Counted from the first letter of the stretch, positions 8,715 through 17,434 are shown. The stretch is DNA of 64,000 nt from Hyphomicrobium_A sp963724945 (GCA_963724945.1 CAVRWL010000003.1:806001-870000), one strand, 5' to 3'. Made by a program: numbers and translations. Notes: generated by a model not told the origin, from the sequence alone.

Positions 8715-10291
8715 CAAGCAAAATCCGCCGGGCGCTCGTTTCCGTATCGGACAAGACGGGGCTCGCCGACTTCGCGCGCTCGCTCGCTGGCATGGGCGTT
8801 GAGCTTATCTCGACCGGGGGCACCGCTGCGGCGCTGCGCGCTGACGGACTTGCCGTGAAGGACGTCGCGGATCTCACGGGGTTTCCCGAGATCCTCGACG
8901 GCCGCGTAAAAACGCTGCATCCCAAAATTCACGGCGGCCTGCTCGCCGTGCGCGGCAACGCCAAGCACGAGGCGCAAGCCGCCGAGCACGCAATTGCGCC
9001 CATAGATCTCCTCGTCGTCAATCTCTACCCCTTCGAGGCGACGGTGGCGAAGGGAGCGCCCTACGATGAGTGCATCGAGAACATCGATATCGGCGGCCCT
9101 GCCATGATCCGCGCCGCCGCGAAGAACCATGGAAGCGTCACTGTCATCGTCGAGCCGGACGACTACACCGGCGTGCTCGAGGAGATGCAGGCGAACGACG
9201 GAGCAACCACGTTAGAGCTGCGCCAGCACCTCGCCGCCAAGGCTTTCGCCCGCACGGGCGCCTACGACGCCGCGGTCAGCGGATGGTTCGCTTCTCGGCT
9301 CGGCGAGGACGAGCCCGAGTGGCGGGCCTTCGGCGGCCGGCGTTCGCACGCCCTGCGCTACGGCGAGAACCCGCACCAGTCGGCGGCCTTCTATGTTTCA
9401 GGCAATGCGCGCTTCGGCGTGGCGACGGCGGTCCAGCATCAGGGCAAGGAACTCTCCTACAACAACCTCAACGATACGGATGCCGCCTTCGAGCTGGTGG
9501 CGGAGCTGGGGACGGAGGGACCAGCGGTCGCCATCATCAAGCACGCCAACCCGTGCGGCGCCGCGCTCGCCGGCTCGCTGAAGGAGGCGTATCTGAAGGC
9601 CTTAGCGTGCGATCCCGTCAGTGCCTACGGCGGTATCGTCGCCCTCAACGGCACACTCGACGCGGCGGCGGCGGCGGAGATCGTCAAGATCTTCACCGAG
9701 GTCGTGATTGCACCCGAGGCAACCGCCGACGCCAAGGCGATCTTTTCCGCCAAGAAGAACCTGCGGCTGTTGACTACGGGCGGCGTGCCCGACCCGCGCG
9801 AGCCCGGCGTCATGGTGCGCTCGCTCGCCGGTGGTCTGCTCGTGCAGTCGCGCGACAACGGCGTCGTCGGCATGTCCGATTTGAAGGTCGTCAGCAAGCG
9901 CGCGCCGACGCGCCAGGAGCTCGCCGATCTCCTGTTTGCGTTCAAGGTCGCAAAGCACGTCAAGTCGAACGCCATCGTCTACGCCAAGGACGGCGCCACC
10001 GTCGGCATCGGCGCCGGCCAGATGAGCCGCGTCGATTCTGCGCGCATTGCCGCGCTGAAGGCTGTAGATGCGGCGGCGGCAAGCGGCGCGAGCGCGCCCC
10101 TGACGAAGGGCTCGGTCGTGGCGTCGGACGCCTTCTTCCCGTTCGCGGATGGTTTGCTCGCCGCGGCGGAAGCGGGGGCGACGGCCGTCATCCAACCGGG
10201 CGGCTCCATGCGTGATGAGGAGGTGATCGCGGCCGCGGACGCGAAGGGCCTCGCCATGGTCTTCACCGGCATGCGCCACTTCCGGCACTGA
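8711..10291 (+). CDS. purH: bifunctional AICAR formyltransferase / IMP cyclohydrolase
   Basis: This 526-residue enzyme carries out the last two steps of purine synthesis: formylation of AICAR with 10-formyl-THF and ring closure to IMP. The N-terminal MGS-like cyclohydrolase domain covers about residues 1-195 (VSVSDKTGLADFA, STGGTAAALR, DGRVKTLHPKIHGGLL). The transformylase domain follows (LRYGENPHQSAAFY, KHANPCGAAL, SDAFFPFADG, QPGGSMRDEEVI). Lys and His of KHANPCG are the catalytic pair. The start at 8711 overlaps the heparinase gene stop by 4 bases. Confidence 0.96.
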   Translation: MTSKIRRALVSVSDKTGLADFARSLAGMGVELISTGGTAAALRADGLAVKDVADLTGFPEILDGRVKTLHPKIHGGLLAVRGNAKHEAQAAEHAIAPIDLLVVNLYPFEATVAKGAPYDECIENIDIGGPAMIRAAAKNHGSVTVIVEPDDYTGVLEEMQANDGATTLELRQHLAAKAFARTGAYDAAVSGWFASRLGEDEPEWRAFGGRRSHALRYGENPHQSAAFYVSGNARFGVATAVQHQGKELSYNNLNDTDAAFELVAELGTEGPAVAIIKHANPCGAALAGSLKEAYLKALACDPVSAYGGIVALNGTLDAAAAAEIVKIFTEVVIAPEATADAKAIFSAKKNLRLLTTGGVPDPREPGVMVRSLAGGLLVQSRDNGVVGMSDLKVVSKRAPTRQELADLLFAFKVAKHVKSNAIVYAKDGATVGIGAGQMSRVDSARIAALKAVDAAAASGASAPLTKGSVVASDAFFPFADGLLAAAEAGATAVIQPGGSMRDEEVIAAADAKGLAMVFTGMRHFRH

Positions 10292-10295
10292 GGCG

Positions 10296-10805
10296 ATGGA
10301 GGAGGCGGGCTCCGTCACTTTGCGCCCTGCCGCGAGGTCGGACTGGGACCTGATCCGCGGCTGGCTCGCGCGTTCCGACATTCAGGACTGGTGGGGGCCG
10401 CTGGCGGCGACCGAGTCCGAGGTTAATATGGCGCTCAGCTCTCAGCACGCCCTGTGCCGCATCATTGAGGCCGACGGACAAGCGGTGGGCTACGCGCACG
10501 CCGTCGACGCCACGCTCTGGGGCGAGGCGCTGCCTGAGGACCTGCAGCCGGGCACGTGGGACCTCGATCTTTTCATCGCGTCGGAGGAGCATCGTGGCAG
10601 AGGCGTCGGCCAGGCCGCGCTGGCGCTGCTCAAGGAGGAGGTATTCGCCTCGACGCTGGCCCTCGCCGTGTGCGTCTTCCCTTCGATCAGGAACGAGCGC
10701 GCCGTGCGCGCCTACGAGAAGGCCGGGTTCCGCTGGAAACGCATCTGGAACGACCCCCACGCCGGGCCTTCCTGGTTCATGGTTGCCGAGCGCCCACGGG
10801 GGTGA
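10296..10805 (+). CDS. GNAT N-acetyltransferase (AAC(6')-like)
   Basis: This is a 169-residue single-domain GNAT enzyme that would transfer an acetyl group from acetyl-CoA. The conserved acetyl-CoA pyrophosphate loop is EEHRGRGVGQAAL, and ERAVRAYEKAGFR is the typical C-terminal motif. The overall layout (WWGP near residue 30, WDLDLFI before the loop) resembles aminoglycoside 6'-N-acetyltransferase and siderophore-type GNATs. The substrate cannot be told from sequence, and resistance should not be assumed. It follows purH after 4 bases and is probably co-transcribed with it. Confidence 0.8.
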   Translation: MEEAGSVTLRPAARSDWDLIRGWLARSDIQDWWGPLAATESEVNMALSSQHALCRIIEADGQAVGYAHAVDATLWGEALPEDLQPGTWDLDLFIASEEHRGRGVGQAALALLKEEVFASTLALAVCVFPSIRNERAVRAYEKAGFRWKRIWNDPHAGPSWFMVAERPRG

Positions 10806-10952
10806 TTCAAGCCCGAATTGGCGGGTGCGGGGCTGCCGGCGGGGGCATGCGAAGCGGCTTAATCGGGCGAGCCGTAGCCCGGCCTTGATTGTCCTCGGCC
10901 ACTAAAGGCTTTAAGGTGCCGGATGGTTTGACCGAGTTGGGGGAATGCAGCC

Positions 10953-11375
10953 GTGAATACAGTTATTAGGGCCATCATCTTCGTCATCATTCTGGCCGCC
11001 GTCGTGGCTGGGATCGTCTACGTCTATACGCCGCTGCCGGAAAAGGCATCGGCGCCGGCGCCTGCCACTGAAACCACGCCGGCCGCTGCACCCGAGGCTC
11101 CGGCAGCTCCGCCTGCCGCTGCTCCGGAAGCTGCCGAGCCGGCCGCGCCTGCGGCTCCAGAAGCCGCCGCGCCGGCAGCGCCTGCTGCTCCAGAAGCCGC
11201 CGCGCCGGCAGCACCTGCGGCTCCGGAAGCCGCCGAGCCGGCCGCGCCTGCGGCTCCCGCACCGGCGACCGAGCCGGCGCCGGCGACGGAGCCCGCGGCC
11301 CCTGCGGCGGAGCCCGCTGCTCCCGCTCCGGCGGCGCCCGAGACCGAGAAGCCTGCCGAGCCCTCAGGGCCATAA
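10953..11375 (+). CDS. membrane-anchored Pro/Ala-rich low-complexity protein
   Basis: This 140-residue protein has an N-terminal membrane segment (VIRAIIFVIILAAVVAGIVY, about residues 4-23). The rest is almost entirely Ala, Pro and Glu in imperfect repeats of the type PEAAEPAAPAA. It has no recognisable catalytic domain. The extended Pro/Ala tail could span the periplasm as a rod or spacer, as in TonB-like linkers, but no C-terminal domain follows. The start is a GTG with GGGGGAATG-like purine-rich sequence upstream. The repeated DNA is prone to slippage, so length may vary among strains. Function unknown. Confidence 0.65.
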   Translation: MNTVIRAIIFVIILAAVVAGIVYVYTPLPEKASAPAPATETTPAAAPEAPAAPPAAAPEAAEPAAPAAPEAAAPAAPAAPEAAAPAAPAAPEAAEPAAPAAPAPATEPAPATEPAAPAAEPAAPAPAAPETEKPAEPSGP

Positions 11376-11383
11376 ACGCAGCT

Positions 11384-11418
11384 GCCGTTGATGGAGGCTT
11401 TGCACCTCCATCAACGGC
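11384..11418 (+). terminator. strong stem-loop after the Pro/Ala-rich gene
   Basis: A perfect 14-bp stem (GCCGTTGATGGAGG at 11384-11397 and its complement at 11405-11418) encloses a 7-base loop. It sits 9 bases after the stop of the upstream gene. No run of T follows on either strand, so termination may need Rho or the hairpin may protect the 3' end. Confidence 0.65.
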
Positions 11419-11480
11419 CGGCACGGCTTCATGCTTGAGCTAACTTGAGCTTGGCGTCGCGGTCGACCTATCCGCGCCGC

Positions 11481-11969
11481 TCAGTCGCCTTTTTCAGGCG
11501 CCGGCGCAGGTTCGTTACCGCCCGGCTTATCGTCGTGGTCGTCCTTCTCCGCAGTCGCCTCCTTGGCCTTGTCGAGCACCTCGGCAGTGGCCTGCTTGGC
11601 CTTCTCCAGTACGTCGCGCGCCGCTGCGGCTGCCTTGTCGAGGATCCGGGTGGCCTCGCTCGCCTTGTCCATCGCCTCCTTGCTCTTTTCCTTACTGGTG
11701 TCGAGTGCCGAGCTCGTGTGCTCCTTGGCGATGTCGATCGCCCGCATCACCGCGCGCTTTGCACTCTCGATGGCCGAGTTGGTGGCATCCTTGGCATGAT
11801 CGATCGCCGCGTCGACCGAATGGTCGCGATCGGCGTCATCGGAGGGCTCGTTGGCCGGCTCCTCGGCTGCGGGCTTGGAGGCCGGCTTCTCGTCGGCGAC
11901 CGCCCGGGTTGCTAAGAGCGGTGGGAAGAGCAGCGCTGCCGCCGCCGCCAAAGCGAATACTCGTTTCAT
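11481..11969 (-). CDS. secreted Ala/Lys-rich helical (apolipoprotein/LEA-like) protein
   Basis: This 162-residue protein has a clear signal peptide (MKRVFALAAAAALLFPPLLA, cleavage likely after TRAVA-D). An acidic linker follows, then 11-residue-like helical repeats with alternating Ala, Lys, Asp and Glu (AIDHAKDATNSAIESAKRA, DKASEATRILDKAAAAARD, LEKAKQATAEVLDKAKEAT). Such amphipathic repeats resemble LEA or apolipoprotein A-type domains. The protein probably lies in the periplasm and binds membrane surfaces or other proteins. No catalytic motif is seen and the function is unknown. Confidence 0.75.
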   Translation of the reverse strand: MKRVFALAAAAALLFPPLLATRAVADEKPASKPAAEEPANEPSDDADRDHSVDAAIDHAKDATNSAIESAKRAVMRAIDIAKEHTSSALDTSKEKSKEAMDKASEATRILDKAAAAARDVLEKAKQATAEVLDKAKEATAEKDDHDDKPGGNEPAPAPEKGD

Positions 11970-12054
11970 GTCACATCCTGCCGTTGGCTTTCCTCATCGT
12001 GTCTTGCCCCTCGATGAGATGGGGAGCCGGCGGCCGCGGCACCAGAGTGCTTCA

Positions 12055-13444
12055 CTAAGGCGCGCGCGGGGGCTGGCGGACGGCGAACATCATGATCATG
12101 CCGGTGATCAGGAACAAGGCGATGGCCGACATGCCCAGCCGCTGGTTGCCGGTCGCCGCGGTGACGGTGGCGACGAGGAAGGGCGCCATGAAGGCGGTGA
12201 CCTTTCCGGAAAATGCGAACAACCCGAAAAACTGCGTGACCTTCTCCTGAGGGGCCAGGCGCGCCAGCAGCGAGCGGCTCGAGGCCTGGACCGGCGCGGA
12301 GACGATGCCGACGACGATCGCGAAGGCTAAGAACACTTGTTCGCCAAGCGAGGAGAAGGGCGCCGAGCCCGGCACCTTCGGCGTCACCTCGACGACGTAG
12401 AGGATGTGCGTTGGGTCGACCGACAGAATGCCGAGCGCGCCCACGAGCAAGCCTAACAATGCAGTGATGATGACGGCCTTGGCGCTGAAGCGGTCATCGA
12501 GCGCGCCGCCGATGAGAGCGCCGAAGGCGCCGACCAGCGTCAGCACGATGCCGAAGATACCGAGCGCGAGCGCGCCCCAGCCGAACACGGAGGCGCCGTA
12601 GATCCCGCCGAACGTGAAGATGGCCGTCAGGCCGTCCGTGAAGATCATGCGGGCGGCGAGGAAGATTAGGATGTTGGGGTTGTGCGGCAGCGAGCGAACG
12701 GTATCCCACAGCTCGGCGGTGGCAGGGCGACCGTCGTGCGGCCGCGCCTGGCGAATGTCGGGCACGAACGCGAAGAAGGGGATCATGAAGAGGAGAAACC
12801 AGGCGGCCGAGAAGGGTCCGACGAGCCGATCACCCTCGCGCGCGCCCATGTCGAGGGCGAGAAGCGGGTTAAGGCCCAGAAGCGTCTTGCCCGTCGATGG
12901 ATCGGGGACGATGAGCCCGGCCATCAGCGCGAGGCTGACGAGGCCGCCGAAATACCCGCACGCCCAGCCGGCGCCCGACAGCCGCCCGAGCTCGCTCTGC
13001 GGCACGAGGCCCGGCATGATGGCATTGGTGAACACGGCGGAGAACTCGGCGCAGGCGGTCGCGCACACGAAGGCGAGCAGGACGAGGTAGATCGTCGGCA
13101 TCGGGGCGTGCGGCGTCAGCGATCCATAGAGCGGTCATGGCGGTGGCCAGCACGACGGCCAACACCGCGATCCATGGCTTGCGGCGTCCGCGCCCGTCGG
13201 CGAAGGCGCCGAGAAACGGGGCTCCGACCGCGACAAGGACGCCAGCCACCGCCGCGCCGTATCCCCACAGCGTTTGCCCGCGCGCGCCGTCGCCGACCAC
13301 TGTGGTGGCGAAGTAGGGAGCGAACAGGAACGTCAGGATCAGCGTGTAGAAGGGCTGCACGGCCCAGTCGAACAGCATCCACGAGATGCGGGCGCGCAGC
13401 GGTGCCCGCGTCGTGGCGCCCGCAGCGGACGTTTGAATGTTCAA
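12055..13444 (-). pseudogene. MFS transporter (Atg22/UMF1-like), frameshifted
   Basis: This gene encodes a major-facilitator permease of about 460 residues. It appears in two frames. The N-terminal part starts at TTG 13444 with GAGGGG six bases upstream, contains RISWMLFDWAVQPFYTLIL and a short basic loop ADGRGRRKPWIAV, and runs to about 13125. The C-terminal part continues one base later (YGSLTPHAPMPTIYLVLLA) through 12 or so hydrophobic segments to 12055. FDWA..PFY near the start is typical of UMF1/Atg22-type permeases. The one-base excess near 13110-13135 is either a real frameshift or a sequencing error. Substrate unknown. Confidence 0.75.
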
Positions 13445-13530
13445 GGCAGTCCCCTCGACGATTGGCCCCGACCCGCAGGACATAGCATGAAATGCGCCCG
13501 GCGCATCGCGCCGCCATCCTCGAGGCAGGG

Positions 13531-14148
13531 TTAAGGCAGCACGATCAGGTGGTCGGGAAGCTCGTTGGGGTTGCGCGTTCCGGGGGGGAATTGCCGCGCC
13601 AGATGGCCGCCCGCGGTCTCGATCGCTGCAACGAGCCCGTCGGCCGCCCGGTCTTTGGCGATCGCCGCCGTCAGCTCCTTGACGATCGACGTCCAAGTGC
13701 CAGCCGGCACGGCAGCGTCGATCGCCGTATCAGCGAGGATCTCCACGTACCTCTCGGCCACGGATACGAAGATGAGCACGCCGGTTTGGCCGGCCGTGGT
13801 GTGCAGGTTCTGTACGAGAAATTGCTCAACCGCGCGCTGATGCGCATGCAGCCGCTTGATGTGCAGCGGCACCAGCGCCGTGCGCACCGGCATGGGCAGC
13901 AGGAGCGCCGTCAGGATCAGGAAGCTGCCGAGCTGCGCCAGATAGATCGATTGAACGTCGAGATGCGTTGCGACGATGAGCACCCAGGGCACGAGCAGGC
14001 TTGCGAGCGCAGCGATGAGCGGCGGCACGTAGAGATAAGAGTCGCTGCGGGCGGCGACGACGACCACGATCTCGCCCGACGTCGTGCGCTCGGCTTGACC
14101 GATCGCATCCGAGATGCGGGCCTCCTCATCGCTCGAGAATAGGCTCAT
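13531..14148 (-). CDS. TPM-domain membrane protein
   Basis: This 205-residue protein has a short N-terminal TPM half (AERTTSGEIVVVVAARSDSY), two adjacent membrane segments (about 42-60 and 68-88), and then the second half of the TPM fold (GVLIFVSVAERYVEILAD). This split layout, with a hydrophobic hairpin inserted early, is typical of the smaller of the two TPM proteins found with LemA. The biochemical function is not settled. A plant TPM protein has phosphatase activity and is linked to photosystem repair, but that cannot be transferred here. It is the last gene of the lemA-TPM-TPM series. Confidence 0.82.
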   Translation of the reverse strand: MSLFSSDEEARISDAIGQAERTTSGEIVVVVAARSDSYLYVPPLIAALASLLVPWVLIVATHLDVQSIYLAQLGSFLILTALLLPMPVRTALVPLHIKRLHAHQRAVEQFLVQNLHTTAGQTGVLIFVSVAERYVEILADTAIDAAVPAGTWTSIVKELTAAIAKDRAADGLVAAIETAGGHLARQFPPGTRNPNELPDHLIVLP

Positions 14149-14188
14149 CGCTCAAATCTCCCGCTCGGCTCGGTGCCGCCCCAATCCG

Positions 14189-15010
14189 TCACCAGCTGCC
14201 CGACGAGCCGCCGCCGCCGAAGCTGCCGCCCCCACCGGACCATCCGCCCCCGCCACCCCCGCCGTCGCCGCCCGACCAGCCGCCGCCCCAGCCTCCAGAG
14301 CTACCCGGGAAAATAATCGGGCCCTGGCGGCGCAGGCCCGGCTTTTGCGCGGCGAGCGATGAGCGGTAGATGGCCCACAGGATGTAGACCGCGATGCACA
14401 GCCAGAAGACGAAAAGGAGGACCTGCAGCGTTTCCGGCGTTCCCGGACCATGCGCCGAGCGCGCGCGCTCCTTGACGGCATCCGCGTCGCCCAACAGCAC
14501 GTCCTTGATGTCGCGTACGCCCGCCTTGATGCCAGCGGGGAAGTCGCCGCGGCGAAACTCGGGCAGGATCGCGTTCTCGATGATGAGCTTGGAGAGGGCA
14601 TCGGTCATGATCGGCTCGAGCCCGTAGCCGACCTCGATCCTGACCTTGTGCTCGTTGGGTGCGACGATGAGCAGGATGCCGTTGTTCTTGTCCTTCTGCC
14701 CGATCCCCCAGGCGCGCCCGAGCTGGTAGCCGAAGTCCTCGATCGTATAGCCCTGCAGCGACTTGAGGGTGACGACGACCACCTGATCGGTGGAGGTCTT
14801 CTCGATGCCGGCGAGCTCCTCTTTGAGCGCGGCGTAATCCTGCCCGCTCAAGATGCCCGCCTCATCGACGATGCGTCCGGTGAGCGCGGGGAACTTCGGC
14901 TCGGCAACCGCCGCGTCAATGAGTATTGCGCACAACAGGGCGGCGGCGATGAGGCTCCAGAGTCCCACGCCCCAGAGCCCCATGCCAAGTCGGGACGGCG
15001 AGGCAGCCAT
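14189..15010 (-). CDS. TPM-domain protein with Gly-rich tail (YgcG-like)
   Basis: This 273-residue protein has an N-terminal signal/membrane segment (about residues 10-32). A full TPM domain follows (about 38-170: LTGRIVDEAGILS, TDQVVVVTLKSLQG, NNGILLIVAPNEHKVRIEVG, YGLEPIMTDA). After it come one membrane segment (about 198-216) and a Gly/Ser/Trp-rich tail after residue 235. The Gly-rich end is a hallmark of YgcG-type proteins. Predicted topology puts the TPM domain in the periplasm. It lies between lemA and the smaller TPM gene, all in the same direction with gaps of 25-40 bases, so an operon is likely. Confidence 0.87.
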   Translation of the reverse strand: MAASPSRLGMGLWGVGLWSLIAAALLCAILIDAAVAEPKFPALTGRIVDEAGILSGQDYAALKEELAGIEKTSTDQVVVVTLKSLQGYTIEDFGYQLGRAWGIGQKDKNNGILLIVAPNEHKVRIEVGYGLEPIMTDALSKLIIENAILPEFRRGDFPAGIKAGVRDIKDVLLGDADAVKERARSAHGPGTPETLQVLLFVFWLCIAVYILWAIYRSSLAAQKPGLRRQGPIIFPGSSGGWGGGWSGGDGGGGGGGWSGGGGSFGGGGSSGSW

Positions 15011-15035
15011 CTTCCGTTACCTCTTGGAGCGCCGG

Positions 15036-15665
15036 CTACTTCTGCGTGCCGAAATCGACCTTGGGCGTCTTCATCTCTTCCGCCGCAATGTCGAACGTCG
15101 CCATCTCCTTGGCGGAGGGATAGAGGGCGGCCCGCCACAGCCGTCCCGGGAACGTCGTCAGCTCGGTATTGTATTTGCGCACCGCATCGATGTAGTCGCG
15201 CCGCGCGATGGCGATGCGGTTCTCGGTGCCCTCGATCTGGCTCTGCAGCGCCAGGAAGTTCTGGCCCGACTTGATGTCGGGGTAGCGCTCGACGACCGCG
15301 AGCAGGCGCCCGAGCGCCCCGCCGAGCTGGGCCTGCGCGTCTTGGAACTTCTGCATGGCCGCGGGGTTGGTCAGGATGTCGGACGGGATGTTCGCCTGCA
15401 CCTGGGTGGCCTTGGCGCGGGCCTCGACCACGTCGGTCAGCACCGTGCGCTCCTGCTGGGCGAATCCCTTGACCGTCTCCACGAGGTTCGGGATCAGGTC
15501 GGCACGGCGCTTATATTGGTTCAAAACCTCCGACCACGCCGCTTTGGCGTTCTGCTCGTAGGTCGGAATGGTGTTGATGCCGCAGCCGGCGAACGTCAAA
15601 GAGACGAGGGCGAGGGCTACGACCCCCAGGGGACGAGCAAAGCGAAGCGCCGACGCATGAGCCAT
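15036..15665 (-). CDS. lemA: LemA family lipoprotein
   Basis: This 209-residue protein has a lipoprotein-type signal peptide ending in LTFAGC (Cys about residue 28). The LemA core follows: NQYKRRADLIPNLVETVKG, then long helices (QEAQAQLGG-type segment here DAQAQLGGALGRLLAVVE), ending in RDYIDAVRKYNTELTTFPG. LemA proteins form helical bundles at the membrane and their function is unknown. Co-location with two TPM proteins is a recurring bacterial arrangement and suggests they act together. It is the first gene of this minus-strand group. Confidence 0.9.
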   Translation of the reverse strand: MAHASALRFARPLGVVALALVSLTFAGCGINTIPTYEQNAKAAWSEVLNQYKRRADLIPNLVETVKGFAQQERTVLTDVVEARAKATQVQANIPSDILTNPAAMQKFQDAQAQLGGALGRLLAVVERYPDIKSGQNFLALQSQIEGTENRIAIARRDYIDAVRKYNTELTTFPGRLWRAALYPSAKEMATFDIAAEEMKTPKVDFGTQK

Positions 15666-15901
15666 GACGGTAGCCTCCGAGGGAAGGGCAGGCCTCTATT
15701 ATTGGCAGACATCGGCGGGCGCAAGCGCATCGCGTCAAGCCCTAGTTTTCTCAAGCTCTTTATTGCCGCCTCGGGCATGCGCGCCTATGGTGCGGCGGCC
15801 AGTGATTGCGGCTTGTTCCCATGGCTGCCATATTCCCGCGCCATTGAGCATTAGCGGCCGTCTCGAGTGCGTGAGAGGGCATACGGGGAAGTGCGGGGAC
15901 C

Positions 15902-16789
15902 ATGCGCAACTCGATCGCGATAATGAATACCAAGGGCGGGGTCGGCAAATCGACCATCGTTCTCGCCCTTGCGGAGACATTATCCACCCACCACGGCAAG
16001 AACGTTCTCGTGATCGACAGCGACGCCCAGGCGAGCGTGTCGAGCATGCTGATGACGGTGTCGAACCTCTACAAGCTGCAGAGCGAGGGGGCGACGATCG
16101 TCGATTATCTGCATGCCACTGTGCTCAAGGGGCAGACCGCCGAATGGCCGAAGTTCATCGTGCGCAACGTCTCCGACGTGGACGATGCCCGGACGGTGTT
16201 CCTGCTTCCGAGCGACATGCAACTCACCCTGCTCGAGCGCGAGGTGTCCAAGGAGAGCCTGCACGCGCGCCTGCGCATGGTGATCGGCGAGCTCTTGGCG
16301 GGTGTGCGCAAGGTCTTCGACATCGTGCTCGTCGACTGCCCTCCGGGCCTGTCGGTTTTGACCGAGAGCTGGCTGCGCGAGGCCGACTTCCACGTCTCGC
16401 CCACCAAGGCCGACTACGTCTCGGTGTGCGGGCTCGAGGTCTTCCGCCGCTTTAAGGGGCTCAATCCGGAGATGGGCTTCGCCGAGAACCTTGGCGTCGT
16501 CGTTAACATGAAGGAAACCAACTCGACCTCGGACGAAGAGTATCACCGCTGGCTCGAGAGCAACCCTGAGAACCGCTGCTTCGCCCAGGCGATCCCGCGC
16601 ATGTCGGCGCTGCAGGACGCCGCGAACTTCCAGACCACGAGCCGCAGCTACCTCGCCAAGTATCCGGGCCAGGCGGGGGTCGCGGTGCGCGCGCTCGCCA
16701 AGGAGCTCTTGGCACGCCTCGAGGCGGCCGCTGCCGCAACGGAGGAGGAGGAGCCTCACGCGCCGGCTGCCGCTGCCGCCAGCGCCTGA
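15902..16789 (+). CDS. ParA/MinD-like AAA ATPase (orphan)
   Basis: This 295-residue deviant-Walker P-loop ATPase has the motif NTKGGVGKST near the N-terminus (signature Lys11 and catalytic-loop Lys16), VIDSDAQAS (Walker A') and IVLVDCPPGL (Walker B). This is the ParA/Soj type that binds DNA or membranes in its ATP dimer form and positions cargo. No parB-like gene or parS-like repeat is adjacent, so this is not a standard chromosome partition pair. Orphan ParAs often place chemoreceptors, flagella or carboxysomes. The C-terminal tail is Ala/Glu-rich. Divergent from lemA with a 236-base gap. Confidence 0.85.
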   Translation: MRNSIAIMNTKGGVGKSTIVLALAETLSTHHGKNVLVIDSDAQASVSSMLMTVSNLYKLQSEGATIVDYLHATVLKGQTAEWPKFIVRNVSDVDDARTVFLLPSDMQLTLLEREVSKESLHARLRMVIGELLAGVRKVFDIVLVDCPPGLSVLTESWLREADFHVSPTKADYVSVCGLEVFRRFKGLNPEMGFAENLGVVVNMKETNSTSDEEYHRWLESNPENRCFAQAIPRMSALQDAANFQTTSRSYLAKYPGQAGVAVRALAKELLARLEAAAAATEEEEPHAPAAAAASA

Positions 16790-16832
16790 CGGTTGCGCCT
16801 TTTTCATTCTCGTTGTGTCGCGAGGAGAAAAC

Positions 16833-16907
16833 TGGAGCGGGCGATGAGATTCGAACTCACGACCCTCACGTTGGCAACGTGATGCTCTACCCCTGAGCTA
16901 CGCCCGC
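16833..16907 (-). tRNA. tRNA-Gly (GCC anticodon)
   Basis: On the minus strand the sequence folds as a complete tRNA. The acceptor stem GCGGGCG pairs with CGCCCGC, the D arm contains GCTC...GAGC, the anticodon arm is TCACG-TTGCCAA-CGTGA with anticodon GCC, and the T loop is TTCGAAT. The discriminator base is T and CCA is encoded (16833-16835). Confidence 0.96.
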
Positions 16908-17023
16908 ATCCTTTGGGTATGGCGCCGGCAAAGTGCGGCGCGGAAACGCCTTATGGCGCAACTGCCGGTCCATTGCAAGGCGTGCGCATGGATGCGCCCG
17001 GCAGTGGCCATGCAAGCCGCCGC

Positions 17024-17434
17024 TCAGTCCTTCTCTCCGGTTCCGGCCTTGAAATAGCTCTTCAGTTTGCATTGGGAGAAGCCGCCGCCCGAGAGGACGC
17101 TCTTTACCTCCTTCAGCGCCGTCGCGCGGTCTGCGCCGACGCCCGCCGCGCAAGCTGACTGCGGATCATCGCAGCACATCACCGCAAAGATGTGATCCAT
17201 GCCGTTGGTTGAGGCCGGCGTCTCGGCACAGCTCTGCGAGACCTGCTTGCAGGCGAGCACGGCGAGCTTCTTGGCTTGGTCCTTGGTCGTCGCCCACACG
17301 ACGGTCGAGGAGTTCTCCTTGTTGGGTGCGATCGCCGCCCAGCGTTCCTGGGCAGAGGCGTGCCCGCAAAGGAGGGTGACCGTCAACAACGCCAGCGTGG
17401 CGGCGGCGAGCCGCATGGCAGGTCTTGCAGGCAT
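17024..17434 (-). CDS. small secreted Cys-containing protein (DUF4189-like)
   Basis: This 136-residue protein has a signal peptide (MRLAAATLALLTVTLLCG followed by HASA-Q). The mature part begins RWAAIAPNKENSSTVVWATT and has Cys residues in ACKQVSQSC, VMCCDD and QCKLK. The pattern of an AIA motif, an Ala-rich helix and paired Cys resembles DUF4189-type periplasmic proteins, but I am not certain of the family. I set the start at 17434 because AGGAGA stands 7 bases upstream; the open frame itself extends much further. Function unknown. Confidence 0.65.
   Translation of the reverse strand: MPARPAMRLAAATLALLTVTLLCGHASAQERWAAIAPNKENSSTVVWATTKDQAKKLAVLACKQVSQSCAETPASTNGMDHIFAVMCCDDPQSACAAGVGADRATALKEVKSVLSGGGFSQCKLKSYFKAGTGEKD

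Noticed and set aside
6864..8717. Very long open frame of over 600 codons on the minus strand opposite the heparinase gene
   Set aside because: It is the antisense shadow of a GC-rich gene. The composition is Arg/Ala/Gly-biased with no domain, and the plus-strand frame has clear heparinase and purH linkage.
10296..10805. Aminoglycoside resistance gene
   Set aside because: The GNAT fold resembles AAC(6') enzymes, but the position after purH and the lack of close motif identity do not justify a resistance call.
16789..16907. tRNA-Gly as an integration site of a mobile element
   Set aside because: No integrase gene, no direct repeat of the tRNA 3' end and no composition change were seen on either side.
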